DNA of 64,000 bases, from assembly GCA_964401385.1 (NCBI GenBank), contig CAYNYF010000006.1:11492-75491 (forward strand). Reading direction: 5' to 3'. This document shows, one piece after another, positions 41,162 to 50,349 of this stretch. This stretch comes from CAYNYF01 sp964401385 (GTDB lineage Bacteria; Planctomycetota; Phycisphaerae; SM23-33). Position 1 is the stretch's first letter. Each line of letters opens with the position of its first letter. A program made the translations under genes and the position numbers. The notes beneath the pieces were generated by a model. That model was not told the DNA's origin, did no database searches, and was given only the letters and a program-made list of their open reading frames with translations.

Positions 41162-43615
41162 TCATTTGGTGCGGCGGCGGGAATAGCAGATGCGCCAGGT
41201 GATTTCCCCGCGGACGGCGGCCGAGAGCGTCAGCCGGCCGTCGCGGAAGTGCTTTCGCGCACCCGGCGGGCCGTCGACGGAAACGGGCTTGCGCGGCCAG
41301 AGGATCGTCCAGGACAGCCGCCCGGCGCTCCCGGCCGCGGCGCGGATCGTCAGCACGCGGCGCTTCGCGTCCCAGGTGGTCCCGCCGAAGGTCGCGCCGG
41401 CCGGGCAGAGGACTTTGGGGGCGTCGGCGACCAGGGCGGTGGCGATGACCTGCCCGGAAAGCTCCTTGACCCTGCCCAGGGCCTTCCGGCTGGGCCAGTC
41501 CAGCACCAGCATCCGCAGGAACAGGTGCGGATCGAGCATGTAGAAGTGATAGCCGCCGGCGTTGTGTTCGATGTTGCCCGGCGGCCGACCGCGGAAGTAT
41601 ACCTTCGCCGGCCGGGTGTCCCAGCCGGGCAGCTCCTTGTCGAGCACCTCGGCCTCGTACTTCCGGAGCTTGGCCACCGGCCCGTAGTCCCGCAGGAACA
41701 GCATGTGCTCCGGCGTCAGCGGGCTGAGGGTGTAGGGGTTGCGCACGGCCGAGGTGATCTTCGACGGCGCGCCGTCCCTCTCGCGGAGCCCGCCGAAGCC
41801 GAGGGTCATGCCTTCCCTGCCGCGCCCCCACAGCCGGAGCGGGACGCGGCCGGTTTCGTACAACTCCGTGAGGGCGTGCTCGGCCGCGAGGAAGACCATG
41901 TAGCGAGAGGCGATGTAGGCGGCCTTGTCGCGCTGGCGGCGGAAGCCGAACCGCCCGGCCAGCCGGGCAAGGCCGATCATGCCCTGTATGCCGTGGCGGC
42001 AGCAGTCGATGTTGAGCACCTCGCCGCGCATGTCCGTCCAGGGGACCATCGTCGCCCAGTCCTGGAAGATCTCGAAATACGCGGCGATCCGGCCGACGAG
42101 CTTCCACTTCCGCCGGACGGCGGCGGCGTCGATCGCCCCGAAGTAAACCCCGGCGAACAGGCCGGCCAGGTTCATCCCGCTGTACCAGTCCATGTCGTAG
42201 CTGATGTTGCCGCACCAGTCGAAGATCTTCGGGTCGCGCGCGAACCGCCGGCCGGTCACGGGCTCGCGGTAGTAGATGTAGGAGCGCTCGTCGAAGAGTT
42301 TCGCGAAGTCGCGGACGATCGCCGCCCGCGCGGCGGGGCGCTGGTCCTCCGGCAGCGACCACGCCGCCCACGCCAGCACGCGGAGGTTGTGGAGGATGTC
42401 CAGCAGGCTGCTGGGGTCGTACGTGCCGTCGCCGCCGTAGGTGTACTTGGGATCGTCGAAGTAGCTCCGCAGCCGTCGGGTCAGTCCCGCCGCCCGGCGG
42501 TCGTTGACGACGCGGACCGGCGAGAGCACGCGGTCGAGGTAGGGGCACAGCGGCATCGTGTATCGCAGCTCGCCGCCTGTGACCAGGCGGTACGGCCCGT
42601 AATGGGTGGCAAGCTCGCCGCAGGCGCGGGGGCCGCGCAGTAGCTTCGTTTGAATTCTCACCGGATACCGCGTGCTGCCGGCCGCCGCCAGGAACGGCGG
42701 GACGGGGCACACGCCCGGCCGCTTGCGGTCCAGCCGCCGGCCGACGTTGCGGACCTCGATGGTGCCGGCCGGCTCATCGATGCGGAAGTGCTCGTCGATC
42801 TCGTCCGGCAGCCGGGGCAGCACCTCCGCCCAGAAATCGCACCGGGCCCGCAGCCCGCCCAGGCCCTTGCCGCCGCGGAAGCGGGCCAGCTCCTCGCGGT
42901 CGGCCTCGGCCGCCCCGTACAGGGGCATCATGCTGATCCGCTGGAACGGCCGGCTGAAGTAGAAATCCATGTACTCGTACGTGGTCACCTGGACGTGCCG
43001 CGGGCGGGGGCCGTGGAAGACCCACAGCACCGGAACGCTCCGCGGATTGTTCGGGTCGAAGGTCATAAGCCACGGCGAGGTCCACCGCAGCTTCGTCCCG
43101 GGCGGGGCTTGGCCGGGGCCCGCCCTGCCGGCGCGGAAGCGCTCGGCCGCGTCGGCATCGAAGACCGCCCGCAGCGGATAGCCCCTTGAGTAGTGGGCGA
43201 TCGTGACGCCGCTTTCCGTGGGGAAGGCCGACCACTGCGGCGACTGCTGCACCTGCCAGCGCCAGCGGAAGGCGGCGTCGGTGCGGCTGGCGAAGGTGAC
43301 GGCCGGCGAGACGGCGCTCATCAGCACTTGCAGGTTCACCGCGGCCGAGGGCGGCTGGGCGGGCGCGCGGTACCGCCCCACACGCAGCGTCCATGATCGG
43401 GTCTTCTCCTCCACGGTGTATCGGGGCGGGAGCTGGAGCCCGCCGATCACCAGCCGGTCCGCGCCGATGAGCATGAACGACGGCCCGGCGGTCTGGTAAG
43501 TGAGGTAGCCGTTCTCGGCCGGCTCGAAGCCGGCGGCGTGGGCGCCGAGGCGGCCGGCGGCGCCGAAGGACACGCCTTTGCGCCACGTTTGCTTGCCGGA
43601 TGTTGACCGTGCCAT
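41162..43615 (-). CDS. Large protein of unknown function, probably carbohydrate-related
   Basis: 817 aa from the ATG at 43615, which has GGAGGA 9 nt upstream. A longer frame has no RBS. There is no signal peptide. The first 250 residues are beta-rich. Residues of about 300-600 are helical with many aromatic and acidic residues (GGDGTYDPSSLLDILHNLRVLAWAAW, DWCGNISYDMDWYSGMNLAGL, WATMVPWTDMRGEVLNIDCCRHG), resembling an alpha/alpha toroid. A beta-sandwich follows to the end. This order is typical of polysaccharide lyases and some glycosidases, but I found no signature. It is divergent from the SDR gene of the sugar-acid cluster. Confidence 0.5.
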   Translation of the reverse strand: MARSTSGKQTWRKGVSFGAAGRLGAHAAGFEPAENGYLTYQTAGPSFMLIGADRLVIGGLQLPPRYTVEEKTRSWTLRVGRYRAPAQPPSAAVNLQVLMSAVSPAVTFASRTDAAFRWRWQVQQSPQWSAFPTESGVTIAHYSRGYPLRAVFDADAAERFRAGRAGPGQAPPGTKLRWTSPWLMTFDPNNPRSVPVLWVFHGPRPRHVQVTTYEYMDFYFSRPFQRISMMPLYGAAEADREELARFRGGKGLGGLRARCDFWAEVLPRLPDEIDEHFRIDEPAGTIEVRNVGRRLDRKRPGVCPVPPFLAAAGSTRYPVRIQTKLLRGPRACGELATHYGPYRLVTGGELRYTMPLCPYLDRVLSPVRVVNDRRAAGLTRRLRSYFDDPKYTYGGDGTYDPSSLLDILHNLRVLAWAAWSLPEDQRPAARAAIVRDFAKLFDERSYIYYREPVTGRRFARDPKIFDWCGNISYDMDWYSGMNLAGLFAGVYFGAIDAAAVRRKWKLVGRIAAYFEIFQDWATMVPWTDMRGEVLNIDCCRHGIQGMIGLARLAGRFGFRRQRDKAAYIASRYMVFLAAEHALTELYETGRVPLRLWGRGREGMTLGFGGLRERDGAPSKITSAVRNPYTLSPLTPEHMLFLRDYGPVAKLRKYEAEVLDKELPGWDTRPAKVYFRGRPPGNIEHNAGGYHFYMLDPHLFLRMLVLDWPSRKALGRVKELSGQVIATALVADAPKVLCPAGATFGGTTWDAKRRVLTIRAAAGSAGRLSWTILWPRKPVSVDGPPGARKHFRDGRLTLSAAVRGEITWRICYSRRRTK

Positions 43616-43829
43616 GACGAAACTTCCTCCAACACAGGCGGCAAAACTCAGAACAGCATACAGACCCCCCGGCCAAGGGGAAGGGGCAAGCTGGCCAATG
43701 TCCGCGGAATTGGCGCTTGCAAAAACTCTCCCGCACGCTACCAGATAGCGGCACCGGACCGGCGTCGGCCGCCCGGGCGTGAAGGATTCAGCGTTTCCGG
43801 CGCCGGCCGGAGATCGTCGGAGGCCGACT

Positions 43830-44630
43830 ATGACGGGCCATTTGCAGTTCCCTCCGCGGGGTCCGCTGTATGCGGACCTTCGCGGCAAGGTGGGGATCGT
43901 CACCGGCGGCGGCCGGGGGATCGGCAAGTTCATCGCCGCCCGGCTGGCGCGGGAAGGGGTGAAGGTCGCCATCGCCGGCAGGACGGTCGAGGACCTCCAG
44001 GCGACCGCCGAGCAGATGCGCGCGGCCGGGGGCGACTGCCACGCTGTTCAGACGGACATTTCGGACGCCCGGCAGGTGGACGCACTCTTCGCGGCCGCGG
44101 CCGAGCGCTTCGGCCCGCCGGAGATCCTCGTCAACAACGCCGCCCGGATGGCGGGAACCCCCGGCACGCTGGAGCTGACCGACGAGCAGTGGCGGCAGTT
44201 CGTCGACACCAATGTCAACGGGGCGATGTACTGCACCATGCGGGCGGCCAAGGCGATGGCCGGCCGCGGCGGGGCCATCGTCAACATCTCCACCATCGGC
44301 GCCCTCCGCAGCCACTACCGCATGCTCGCCTACGACATCACCAAGGCCAGCATGGACGCCATCACCCGCAGCGTCGGCATCGACCTCATCCGCCAGGGCG
44401 TCCGCGTCAACGCCGTCGCCCCCGGAGCGACTCGCAACCGCGAGGACTACAAGTGGGAAACGTCCGAGAGGACCGGGCTGATCCCCATCAACAGGTTCGC
44501 CCACGCCGAGGAGATCGCCTCGGTGGTGGCGTTCCTGGCCAGCGAGGAATCGTCCTACATCGTCGGCCAGACCATCTACGTCGACGGCGGCTTGGTCGCG
44601 CAACTCACCCCGCCGGGACATTACGTCTGA
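43830..44630 (+). CDS. Short-chain dehydrogenase/reductase
   Basis: 266 aa from the ATG at 43830, which has GGAGG 6 nt upstream. The Rossmann motif TGGGRGIG lies at 25-32, NNAA follows, and the catalytic residues are Ser in NISTIGALRS and Tyr/Lys in YDITKAS. An NAD(P)-dependent sugar or polyol dehydrogenase is likely. An Arg (AGRT) after the second strand suggests NADP preference, but this is weak. It leads the cluster with a mannonate-dehydratase-like enolase and an SMP-30 lactonase, fitting an oxidative sugar-acid pathway. Confidence 0.9.
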   Translation: MTGHLQFPPRGPLYADLRGKVGIVTGGGRGIGKFIAARLAREGVKVAIAGRTVEDLQATAEQMRAAGGDCHAVQTDISDARQVDALFAAAAERFGPPEILVNNAARMAGTPGTLELTDEQWRQFVDTNVNGAMYCTMRAAKAMAGRGGAIVNISTIGALRSHYRMLAYDITKASMDAITRSVGIDLIRQGVRVNAVAPGATRNREDYKWETSERTGLIPINRFAHAEEIASVVAFLASEESSYIVGQTIYVDGGLVAQLTPPGHYV

Positions 44631-44676
44631 TCCGGCGGGCGCGCCGCCTGTCCGGAACAATGAACGGGAGCCGCAA

Positions 44677-45873
44677 GTGAAGATCACGGAAATCAAGGTC
44701 ATCCTCACCTGCCCGAACGACCGCAACTTCCTGCTGGTGAAGGTGTACACGGACGATGGGCTATACGGCTGTGGGGAGGGAACGCTCAACGGCAACGAGC
44801 CGGTCGTCGCCAAGGCCGTCGAGCACATGGCGCCGCTGCTGATCGGCATGGACCCCCAGCGGATCGAGGACGTCTGGCAGTTCGTGTATCACTGGCCGTA
44901 CTTCCGCGGCGGGCCGGTGTACGCGGCCGCGCTGGGGGCGATCGACCTGGCCCTGTGGGACCTGAAGGGCAAGGTCGCGGGCCTGCCGGTCTACCAGTTG
45001 CTCGGCGGGCGCTGCCGGCGCGGGGCGATGGTGTATACCCACGCTTCCGGCCGGGACGTGCGCGAGGCGGTCGACGACGTGCGAAAGCACTTGGCACGCG
45101 GCAGCAAGGTCGTCCGCATCCAGCAGGGGCCCTACGGCGGGTCCGGCACGCTGCGGCTGGAAAAGCCCGCCCGCGGCGGCATTCCGCCGGTGGAAATCTT
45201 CGAGCCGGCGCCGTATCTCAGCTCGATCGTCGGCTTCATCGAAGGGCTTCGCAGCGAGCTGGGGGACGACGTGCAGCTTTGCCACGACGCCCACGAGCGG
45301 CTCTCGCCGGTGGAGGCGGCCCGCCTGGCCAGGGAGCTGGAGCGGTTCCACCTGTTTTTCCTGGAGGACCTCCTCCGCCCGGAGCACCCGGAGAGCTTTC
45401 GCCTGGTTCGCCGGGCCTCGGCCACGCCGCTGGCGATGGGGGAGCTGTTCCACTCGCGCTGGCAGCTCCTGCCGCTCTTGACCGAGCAGCTCATCGACTT
45501 TATCCGCATCGGCCCGCTGCACGTCGGCGGGCTCACCGAGGCCCGCAAGATCGCCGCCGTCGCCGAGACGTATCAGGTGAAGACGGCCTTCCACGGGGCG
45601 ATGGACCTGGGCGTGATCGGCCAGGCCGCGGCCGTGCACCTGGACGTGGCCATTCCCAACTTCGGCGTGCAGGAGTGGTCCGATTTCCACAAGTTCGAGC
45701 AGATCTGCGAGGTGCTGCATTCACCTTGCCGCTTGGATGACGGCTACGCCCTGCCCAACGAGGCGGCCGGCCTGGGCGTGGACATTGACGAGAAGGCCGC
45801 CGCCAGGTATCCCTACAAGCCGGCCTACATGCCCCTCGTCCGGCGGCAGGACGGGTCGATGTTCGTGTACTGA
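44677..45873 (+). CDS. Enolase-superfamily sugar acid dehydratase (ManD/RspA-like)
   Basis: 398 aa, GTG start at 44677. Metal ligands D204, E230 and E256 and catalytic H206 and H306 keep the exact spacing known for D-mannonate dehydratase (shifted by 6 from the Novosphingobium enzyme). R141 and Y153 match its active-site loop Arg and Tyr. The sequence contexts are CHDAHERLSP, FFLEDLLRPE, MGELFHS and TAFHGAMD. The likely reaction is dehydration of a hexonate such as D-mannonate or D-gluconate to the 2-keto-3-deoxy acid. Some members of the family have poor activity, so the substrate remains open. It follows the SDR by 46 bp. Confidence 0.8.
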   Translation: MKITEIKVILTCPNDRNFLLVKVYTDDGLYGCGEGTLNGNEPVVAKAVEHMAPLLIGMDPQRIEDVWQFVYHWPYFRGGPVYAAALGAIDLALWDLKGKVAGLPVYQLLGGRCRRGAMVYTHASGRDVREAVDDVRKHLARGSKVVRIQQGPYGGSGTLRLEKPARGGIPPVEIFEPAPYLSSIVGFIEGLRSELGDDVQLCHDAHERLSPVEAARLARELERFHLFFLEDLLRPEHPESFRLVRRASATPLAMGELFHSRWQLLPLLTEQLIDFIRIGPLHVGGLTEARKIAAVAETYQVKTAFHGAMDLGVIGQAAAVHLDVAIPNFGVQEWSDFHKFEQICEVLHSPCRLDDGYALPNEAAGLGVDIDEKAAARYPYKPAYMPLVRRQDGSMFVY

Positions 45874-45912
45874 GCGGACCAAGACGGTCAGCGGCGTCAC
45901 CTGAGGATCTTT

Positions 45913-46785
45913 ATGAGCGAGTCATCTTCACAGTTCGAGATCTACGACAAGGATTTCCGAAAGATCGTGGCCGCGGGCTCGGTTTTGGCCGAGATCGCCT
46001 CCGGGATGGAGTTCACCGAGGGGCCGGTGTGGGTCGAGCGGGAAGGGCGGCTGATCTTCAGCGACATCCCGGCCGACGAGATGAAGGCCTGGTCGCCGGA
46101 GGGGCTGGAGACCTTCCGCAAGCCCAGCGGCCACGCCAACGGCAACACCCTCGACCGCCGGGGGCGGCTGATTACCTGCGAGCACGGCAACCGCCGCGTC
46201 AGCCGCACGGAAGGCGACGGCAAGGTCGTCACGCTGGCCGACAGCTTCAACGGCAAGCCGCTCAACAGCCCCAACGACGTGGTGGTCAAGTCCGACGGCA
46301 CGATCTGGTTCACCGACCCGCCGTACGGCATCTCACCCGAGCAGATCGCCCAGCCGCACAACTATGTGTTCCGGCTGGACGGCGGCGGCCTGACGCCGGT
46401 GGCCGATGATTTCGACCGGCCGAATGGGCTGTGCTTCAGCCCCGACGAAAAGCTGCTGTACGTCGCCGACAGCTCCGACCGCAAGCACATCCGCATGTTC
46501 GAGGTCGCCGGCGACAACACCCTCCGCGGCGGGGCGGTGCTGGCGACGATCGACCCCGGCGTGCCCGACGGCATCCGCGTGGACATGCGCGGCCGGCTCT
46601 ACAGCACCGCCGGCGACGGCGTCTGGGCGATCACGCCCGAGGGGGTCCTGCTGGGCAAGATTCTTCTCCCCCAGACGCCGGCGAACTGCACCTTCGGGGG
46701 TCCCGACCGGCGGACGCTGTACATCACCGCCCGGCACAGCGTCTACGCCATCGAGCTTACCGCGACCGGCGCCCAGCGCCCCTGA
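45913..46785 (+). CDS. SMP-30/gluconolactonase family lactonase
   Basis: 290 aa. The six-bladed propeller fold shows EGPVWVEREGRLIFSDIPADEM, with the first metal-binding Glu (GMEFTEGPVW), then LNSPNDVVVKSDGTIWFTDPPYGI with the Asn and Asp ligands, and DGIRVDMRGRLYSTAGDGVW. These are the conserved calcium/zinc site motifs of the family. It opens a sugar lactone to the aldonate, logically after the SDR step and before the enolase-type dehydratase. RBS GAGGA lies 7 nt before the ATG. It follows the dehydratase by about 40 bp. Confidence 0.92.
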   Translation: MSESSSQFEIYDKDFRKIVAAGSVLAEIASGMEFTEGPVWVEREGRLIFSDIPADEMKAWSPEGLETFRKPSGHANGNTLDRRGRLITCEHGNRRVSRTEGDGKVVTLADSFNGKPLNSPNDVVVKSDGTIWFTDPPYGISPEQIAQPHNYVFRLDGGGLTPVADDFDRPNGLCFSPDEKLLYVADSSDRKHIRMFEVAGDNTLRGGAVLATIDPGVPDGIRVDMRGRLYSTAGDGVWAITPEGVLLGKILLPQTPANCTFGGPDRRTLYITARHSVYAIELTATGAQRP

Positions 46786-46833
46786 GCGGGTGCGATGCAC
46801 GATTGTGGCAGGATGCCAATCGCCTGCGCCTTC

Positions 46834-47358
46834 AGCCCTTGTCCTTACGCACATCTTTCGGCGTCGGACAGTTGCTTGCCGGCCTTGACGCAGGGGCTCG
46901 GTCCCGTGGGGACCGCCGACAGTAGCCCAGCAATTCATTGCTGGGCAAGAGCGTGCAACCGGAACCCCAGTCCCTTGGGGACGGCTGACCGTCTTGGCCC
47001 GCGCACAGCTTCAACCGTCCCTACGGGACTCGCCCCTCGAGGCGCTGGGCGGTTCCCAGCGATGAATCGCTGGGCTATTCTCACAAGTCCCTTCAGGGAC
47101 AGGTTCCCACCGATNNNNNNNNNNNNNNNNNNNNNNNNNNNNNNNNNNNNNNNNNNNNNNNNNNNNNNNNNNNNNNNNNNNNNNNNNNNNNNNNNNNNNN
47201 NNNNNNNNNNNNNNCGATGAATCGCTGGGCTATTCTCACAAGTCCCTTCAGGGACAGGTTCCCACCGATAAATCGCTGGGCTATTTTCACAGATCCCTTC
47301 AGGACCAGGACGTACGCCCAGCCTTGGACTCCGGGAGATGTGGGTAAGGACAAGGGCT
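46834..47358. repeat. Cluster of palindromic repeats bounded by 23-bp inverted repeats, with an assembly gap
   Basis: The left end (46834-46856) and right end (47336-47358) are inverted copies of AGATGTGSGTAAGGACAAGG plus GCT, matching at 22 of 23 bases. Between them lie several short hairpins: CCCAGCAATTCATTGCTGGG, CCCAGCGATGAATCGCTGGG and GTCCCTTCAGGGAC. Units of about 51 bp repeat on both sides of the gap. Confidence 0.7.
47115..47214. other. Assembly gap (100 N)
   Basis: Exactly 100 Ns, the usual placeholder for unknown length. The same sequence (CGATGAATCGCTGGGC) flanks it, so the gap probably hides more copies of the 51-bp repeat. Confidence 0.98.
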
Positions 47359-47566
47359 TCAGCCGTGGCCTACAGCCCGCGCCTCGACTATCCTTCATCG
47401 CACCTCCCTGACCGCCTGGCCGGGAGGGCAAGCAGGCAGGCGCTTGCAAGATGCTCCCTGTTGCCTTAAGGAAGCATACAGCGGCGGCGGTTCGGGCCGC
47501 CCGGAGACGGAGGGCGCGGACGCCGAGGTCGGATAAGAGGCCCTCAGCGCGGGAGGTGGTGAGCCG

Positions 47567-48079
47567 ATGGAACTGTACGAGGCAATCAGGAATCGCTACA
47601 GCGTGCGGGCGTATCAGGACAAGCCCGTCGAGCAGGACAAGCTGGATCGGGTTCTCGACGCCGCCCGGCTGGCACCTTCCGGCTCCAACGGCCAGCCGTG
47701 GAAGTTCGTTCTCGTCCGCGACGCCAAGACGCGCCAGAAACTCATCGCCGCCTGCCGCGACCAGAAGTTCGTCGGGCAGGCCCCGGTGGTGATCGCCGGC
47801 GTGGGGCTCGCGCCCGACCGGACCATGTCCTGCGACGTCCCGGGCGACCCGGTGGACGTGGCCATCGCCATGGAGCACATCGCCCTGGCCGCCACCGCCG
47901 AGGGCCTGGGAACCTGCTGGATCGGGGCGTTTCACCAGGACCAGGTCCGGCAGGTGCTGGGCATCGGCGAGGACGCCAAGGTCATCGAGGTGATGGCGCT
48001 GGGCTACCCGGCCGACAAGCTCCGGCCCAAGGACCGCAAGTCGCTGGACGAAATCGTCTGTTATGAGAAGTACCAGTAG
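47567..48079 (+). CDS. Nitroreductase family FMN protein
   Basis: 170 aa. The FMN-binding start RNRYSVRAYQDKPV, the segment LDAARLAPSGSNGQPWKFVLV and the C-terminal LGTCWIGAF, then GYPADK are the nitroreductase hallmarks. The protein is short, as in the small single-domain branch. It would use NAD(P)H and FMN to reduce quinones, nitro groups or other substrates; the substrate is unknown. RBS GGAGGTG lies 8 nt before the ATG. Confidence 0.9.
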   Translation: MELYEAIRNRYSVRAYQDKPVEQDKLDRVLDAARLAPSGSNGQPWKFVLVRDAKTRQKLIAACRDQKFVGQAPVVIAGVGLAPDRTMSCDVPGDPVDVAIAMEHIALAATAEGLGTCWIGAFHQDQVRQVLGIGEDAKVIEVMALGYPADKLRPKDRKSLDEIVCYEKYQ

Positions 48080-48162
48080 CGGCCCGGGCCGGCCGCGGCA
48101 AGCCCGGCCCGCGCGGGAGGCCTGGAGGCTTTCCGTGCCGCCGGTTTTGGAAGGAGTTTTCC

Positions 48163-49323
48163 GTGGACAAGATGCGTCTGGGCATGATTGGAACCGGGGG
48201 CAGGGGGACCATGTACAAGCTGTGGATGAAGTGCGAGCGGGCGGAGGTGGTGGCCGGGGCGGACACCGCGCCGGCCGCGCGCGAGGCCTTTGCCGCAGAC
48301 TTGCCCAAGGCCTTCGTCGCCGACGATTACCGCCGCGTGCTGGACCGCAAGGACGTCGACGCCGTCGCCGTCTGCACGCCCGACTGGCTCCACCGCGAGC
48401 ACGCCGTCGCCGCCCTCCAGGCCGGCAAGCACCTGTTCTGTGAAAAGCCGCTGGCGATCACCATCGAGGACTGCGACGAGATCCTCCGCGCCTGGCAGAA
48501 GGCCGGCACCCGGATGATGATCGGCTTCAACATGCGCTACGCGTTCTTCGTGCTGAAGATGAAGGAGCTGATCGACGCCGGCGCCATCGGCCGGATCCAG
48601 ACCGCCTGGACGCGGCACTTCGTCGGCTGGGGAGGCAGGTTCTACTACCACGACTGGCACGCCAACAGCAAGAACACCACCGCCCTGCTGCTGCAGAAGG
48701 GCAGCCACGACATCGACGTGATGCACTGGCTGTGCGGCTCGCACACGGTGCGGACGGCGGCGTTCGGGCGGCTGATGCACTACGGCGGCGACAAGCCCAA
48801 CGACCTGCGCTGCCGCGACTGCGAGATTGCCCCCATGTGCATCGAGAACGCCGAGCGCTGGCACGGCCGCGACGACCTGTGCGCCTTCCGCAAGGAGGTG
48901 GACGTCGAGGACGTCTCGGTCATGATCATGCAGTTCGCCAACGGGGTGCAGGCCGCCTACCAGGAGTGCCACTTCAGCCCCGACTACGAGCGCAACTACA
49001 CTTTCATCGGCACCGAGGGGCGGATCGAGTCCGACGAGCCCGAGGGCAAGGTGTATCTCTTCCGCCGCATCCCCGGCAAGAACAACACCACGCCGGAGGT
49101 CTTCGAATGCGCGTCGCGTTTCGGCGGGCACGGCGGGGCCGACCCGCAGATAGCGCAGGACTTCGTCGACGTGGTCCTCGACGGCGTGGAGCCCAGAGCC
49201 ACCGCCGTGGCCGGGCGGCGCTCCGTGGCCGCGGGCGTCTGCGCCACCGGCAGCATGCGCAACGGCGGCGTGCCGGTGGACGTGCCGCCGCTGCCGGCGG
49301 ACCTCAAAGGCCTGGAGGGGTGA
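48163..49323 (+). CDS. Gfo/Idh/MocA family oxidoreductase
   Basis: 386 aa, GTG start with AAGGAG upstream. The N-terminal Rossmann fold has GMIGTGGRGTM (8-18), VCTPDWLHREHAVAAL, and the family hallmark CEKPLAIT. The second half is the alpha/beta substrate domain with LLQKGSHDIDVMHWLCG (catalytic Lys/His region). A Cys-rich insert (RCRDCEIAPMCIENAERW) near residues 220-240 is a possible metal site. It probably oxidises or reduces a sugar or inositol derivative with NAD(P). Confidence 0.9.
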   Translation: MDKMRLGMIGTGGRGTMYKLWMKCERAEVVAGADTAPAAREAFAADLPKAFVADDYRRVLDRKDVDAVAVCTPDWLHREHAVAALQAGKHLFCEKPLAITIEDCDEILRAWQKAGTRMMIGFNMRYAFFVLKMKELIDAGAIGRIQTAWTRHFVGWGGRFYYHDWHANSKNTTALLLQKGSHDIDVMHWLCGSHTVRTAAFGRLMHYGGDKPNDLRCRDCEIAPMCIENAERWHGRDDLCAFRKEVDVEDVSVMIMQFANGVQAAYQECHFSPDYERNYTFIGTEGRIESDEPEGKVYLFRRIPGKNNTTPEVFECASRFGGHGGADPQIAQDFVDVVLDGVEPRATAVAGRRSVAAGVCATGSMRNGGVPVDVPPLPADLKGLEG

Positions 49324-49333
49324 GGAGTCGCGC

Positions 49334-50251
49334 GTGCGATTCGGCCCGGACCGGGCAACCCCGCTGCGGATCGCGACCAGGTCCAGCCGCCTGGCGATGG
49401 CGCAGGCCCGCCTGGTCGGCGATGCGCTGCCGGTGGCGGTCGAGCTGGTGTGCATTTCCACCCGCGGCGACCGGGCGAGGGGAACCCTCAGCGAGATCGG
49501 CGGCAAGGGCCTGTTCACGGCCGAGCTGGAGGCGGCGCTGCGGCGGGGCGAGGTGCAACTGGCCGTTCACTCCGCCAAGGACCTGCCGGCCGAGATGAGC
49601 GAGGGAACGATCATCGCCGCCGTCCCCGGCCGGGAAGACGCCCGCGACGCGGTGGTCAGCGCCGACGGGGCGCCGCTGGCGGACTTGCCGCGGGATGCTC
49701 GCGTCGGCACTTCCAGCCTCCGCCGGGCCGCCCAGGCGCTGGCGATTCGTCCGGACCTGAAGCTTTGCCCGCTGCGGGGCAACGTGGAAACCCGCGTGCG
49801 CAAGCTGCGCGAGGGCGAATGCGAGGCGGTGATCCTGGCGATGGCGGGGCTGAACCGGCTTGGGCTGAGCGGGCAGTTGGCCGGGCGCCTCCGCCCGCTG
49901 CCGGTCGAGCAGTTCGTGCCCGCCGCCGGCCAGGGCGCGCTGGCGGTGGAATGCCTGGCGGCCGATCGGGCCACGCGAGAGGTCCTCTCGGCCGTCAACG
50001 ATGCCCAGGCGGCCGCGGCCGTGTCGGCCGAGCGCGAGGTCGTCCGTCGCCTGGGAGCGACCTGCCGCTCGGCCGTGGGAGTGCATGTTTGGCCGGAAGG
50101 GCCCGACTGGCGCGGCGTGGCGATCGCGGCCGATGCCGGCGGCGAGAGAATCGTTCGCGCGGAAGCCCGCTCCGCCACGGCGGGGGAGGTCGCCGACGAC
50201 CTCCACGCCCGGCTGACCGACGCCGGCGCCGCGGAGGTGCTCGCCCGGTGA
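49334..50251 (+). CDS. hemC: Hydroxymethylbilane synthase (porphobilinogen deaminase)
   Basis: 305 aa, GTG start with GGTGAGGAG upstream. Conserved parts are TRSSRLAMAQA, the catalytic Asp83 in VHSAKDLP, VGTSSLRRAAQ, LRGNVETRVRKL, and the dipyrromethane cofactor Cys244 in LGATCRSAVGVH. It joins four porphobilinogen units into hydroxymethylbilane in tetrapyrrole biosynthesis. No other heme gene is in the window. It follows the Gfo/Idh gene by 10 bp. Confidence 0.96.
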   Translation: MRFGPDRATPLRIATRSSRLAMAQARLVGDALPVAVELVCISTRGDRARGTLSEIGGKGLFTAELEAALRRGEVQLAVHSAKDLPAEMSEGTIIAAVPGREDARDAVVSADGAPLADLPRDARVGTSSLRRAAQALAIRPDLKLCPLRGNVETRVRKLREGECEAVILAMAGLNRLGLSGQLAGRLRPLPVEQFVPAAGQGALAVECLAADRATREVLSAVNDAQAAAAVSAEREVVRRLGATCRSAVGVHVWPEGPDWRGVAIAADAGGERIVRAEARSATAGEVADDLHARLTDAGAAEVLAR

Positions 50252-50349
50252 AGCCGCCCGGCTCGACCCAGCCGCCAACCGGCGGCTTTCACGGAGACGC
50301 CGGGAACCGTACCATGTTCCCGGACGTCTGAAAGCAAAAGGAAACGCCC

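Noticed and set aside
46795..47220. Open frame reading into the N gap
   Set aside because: Includes undefined residues and covers only palindromic repeats.
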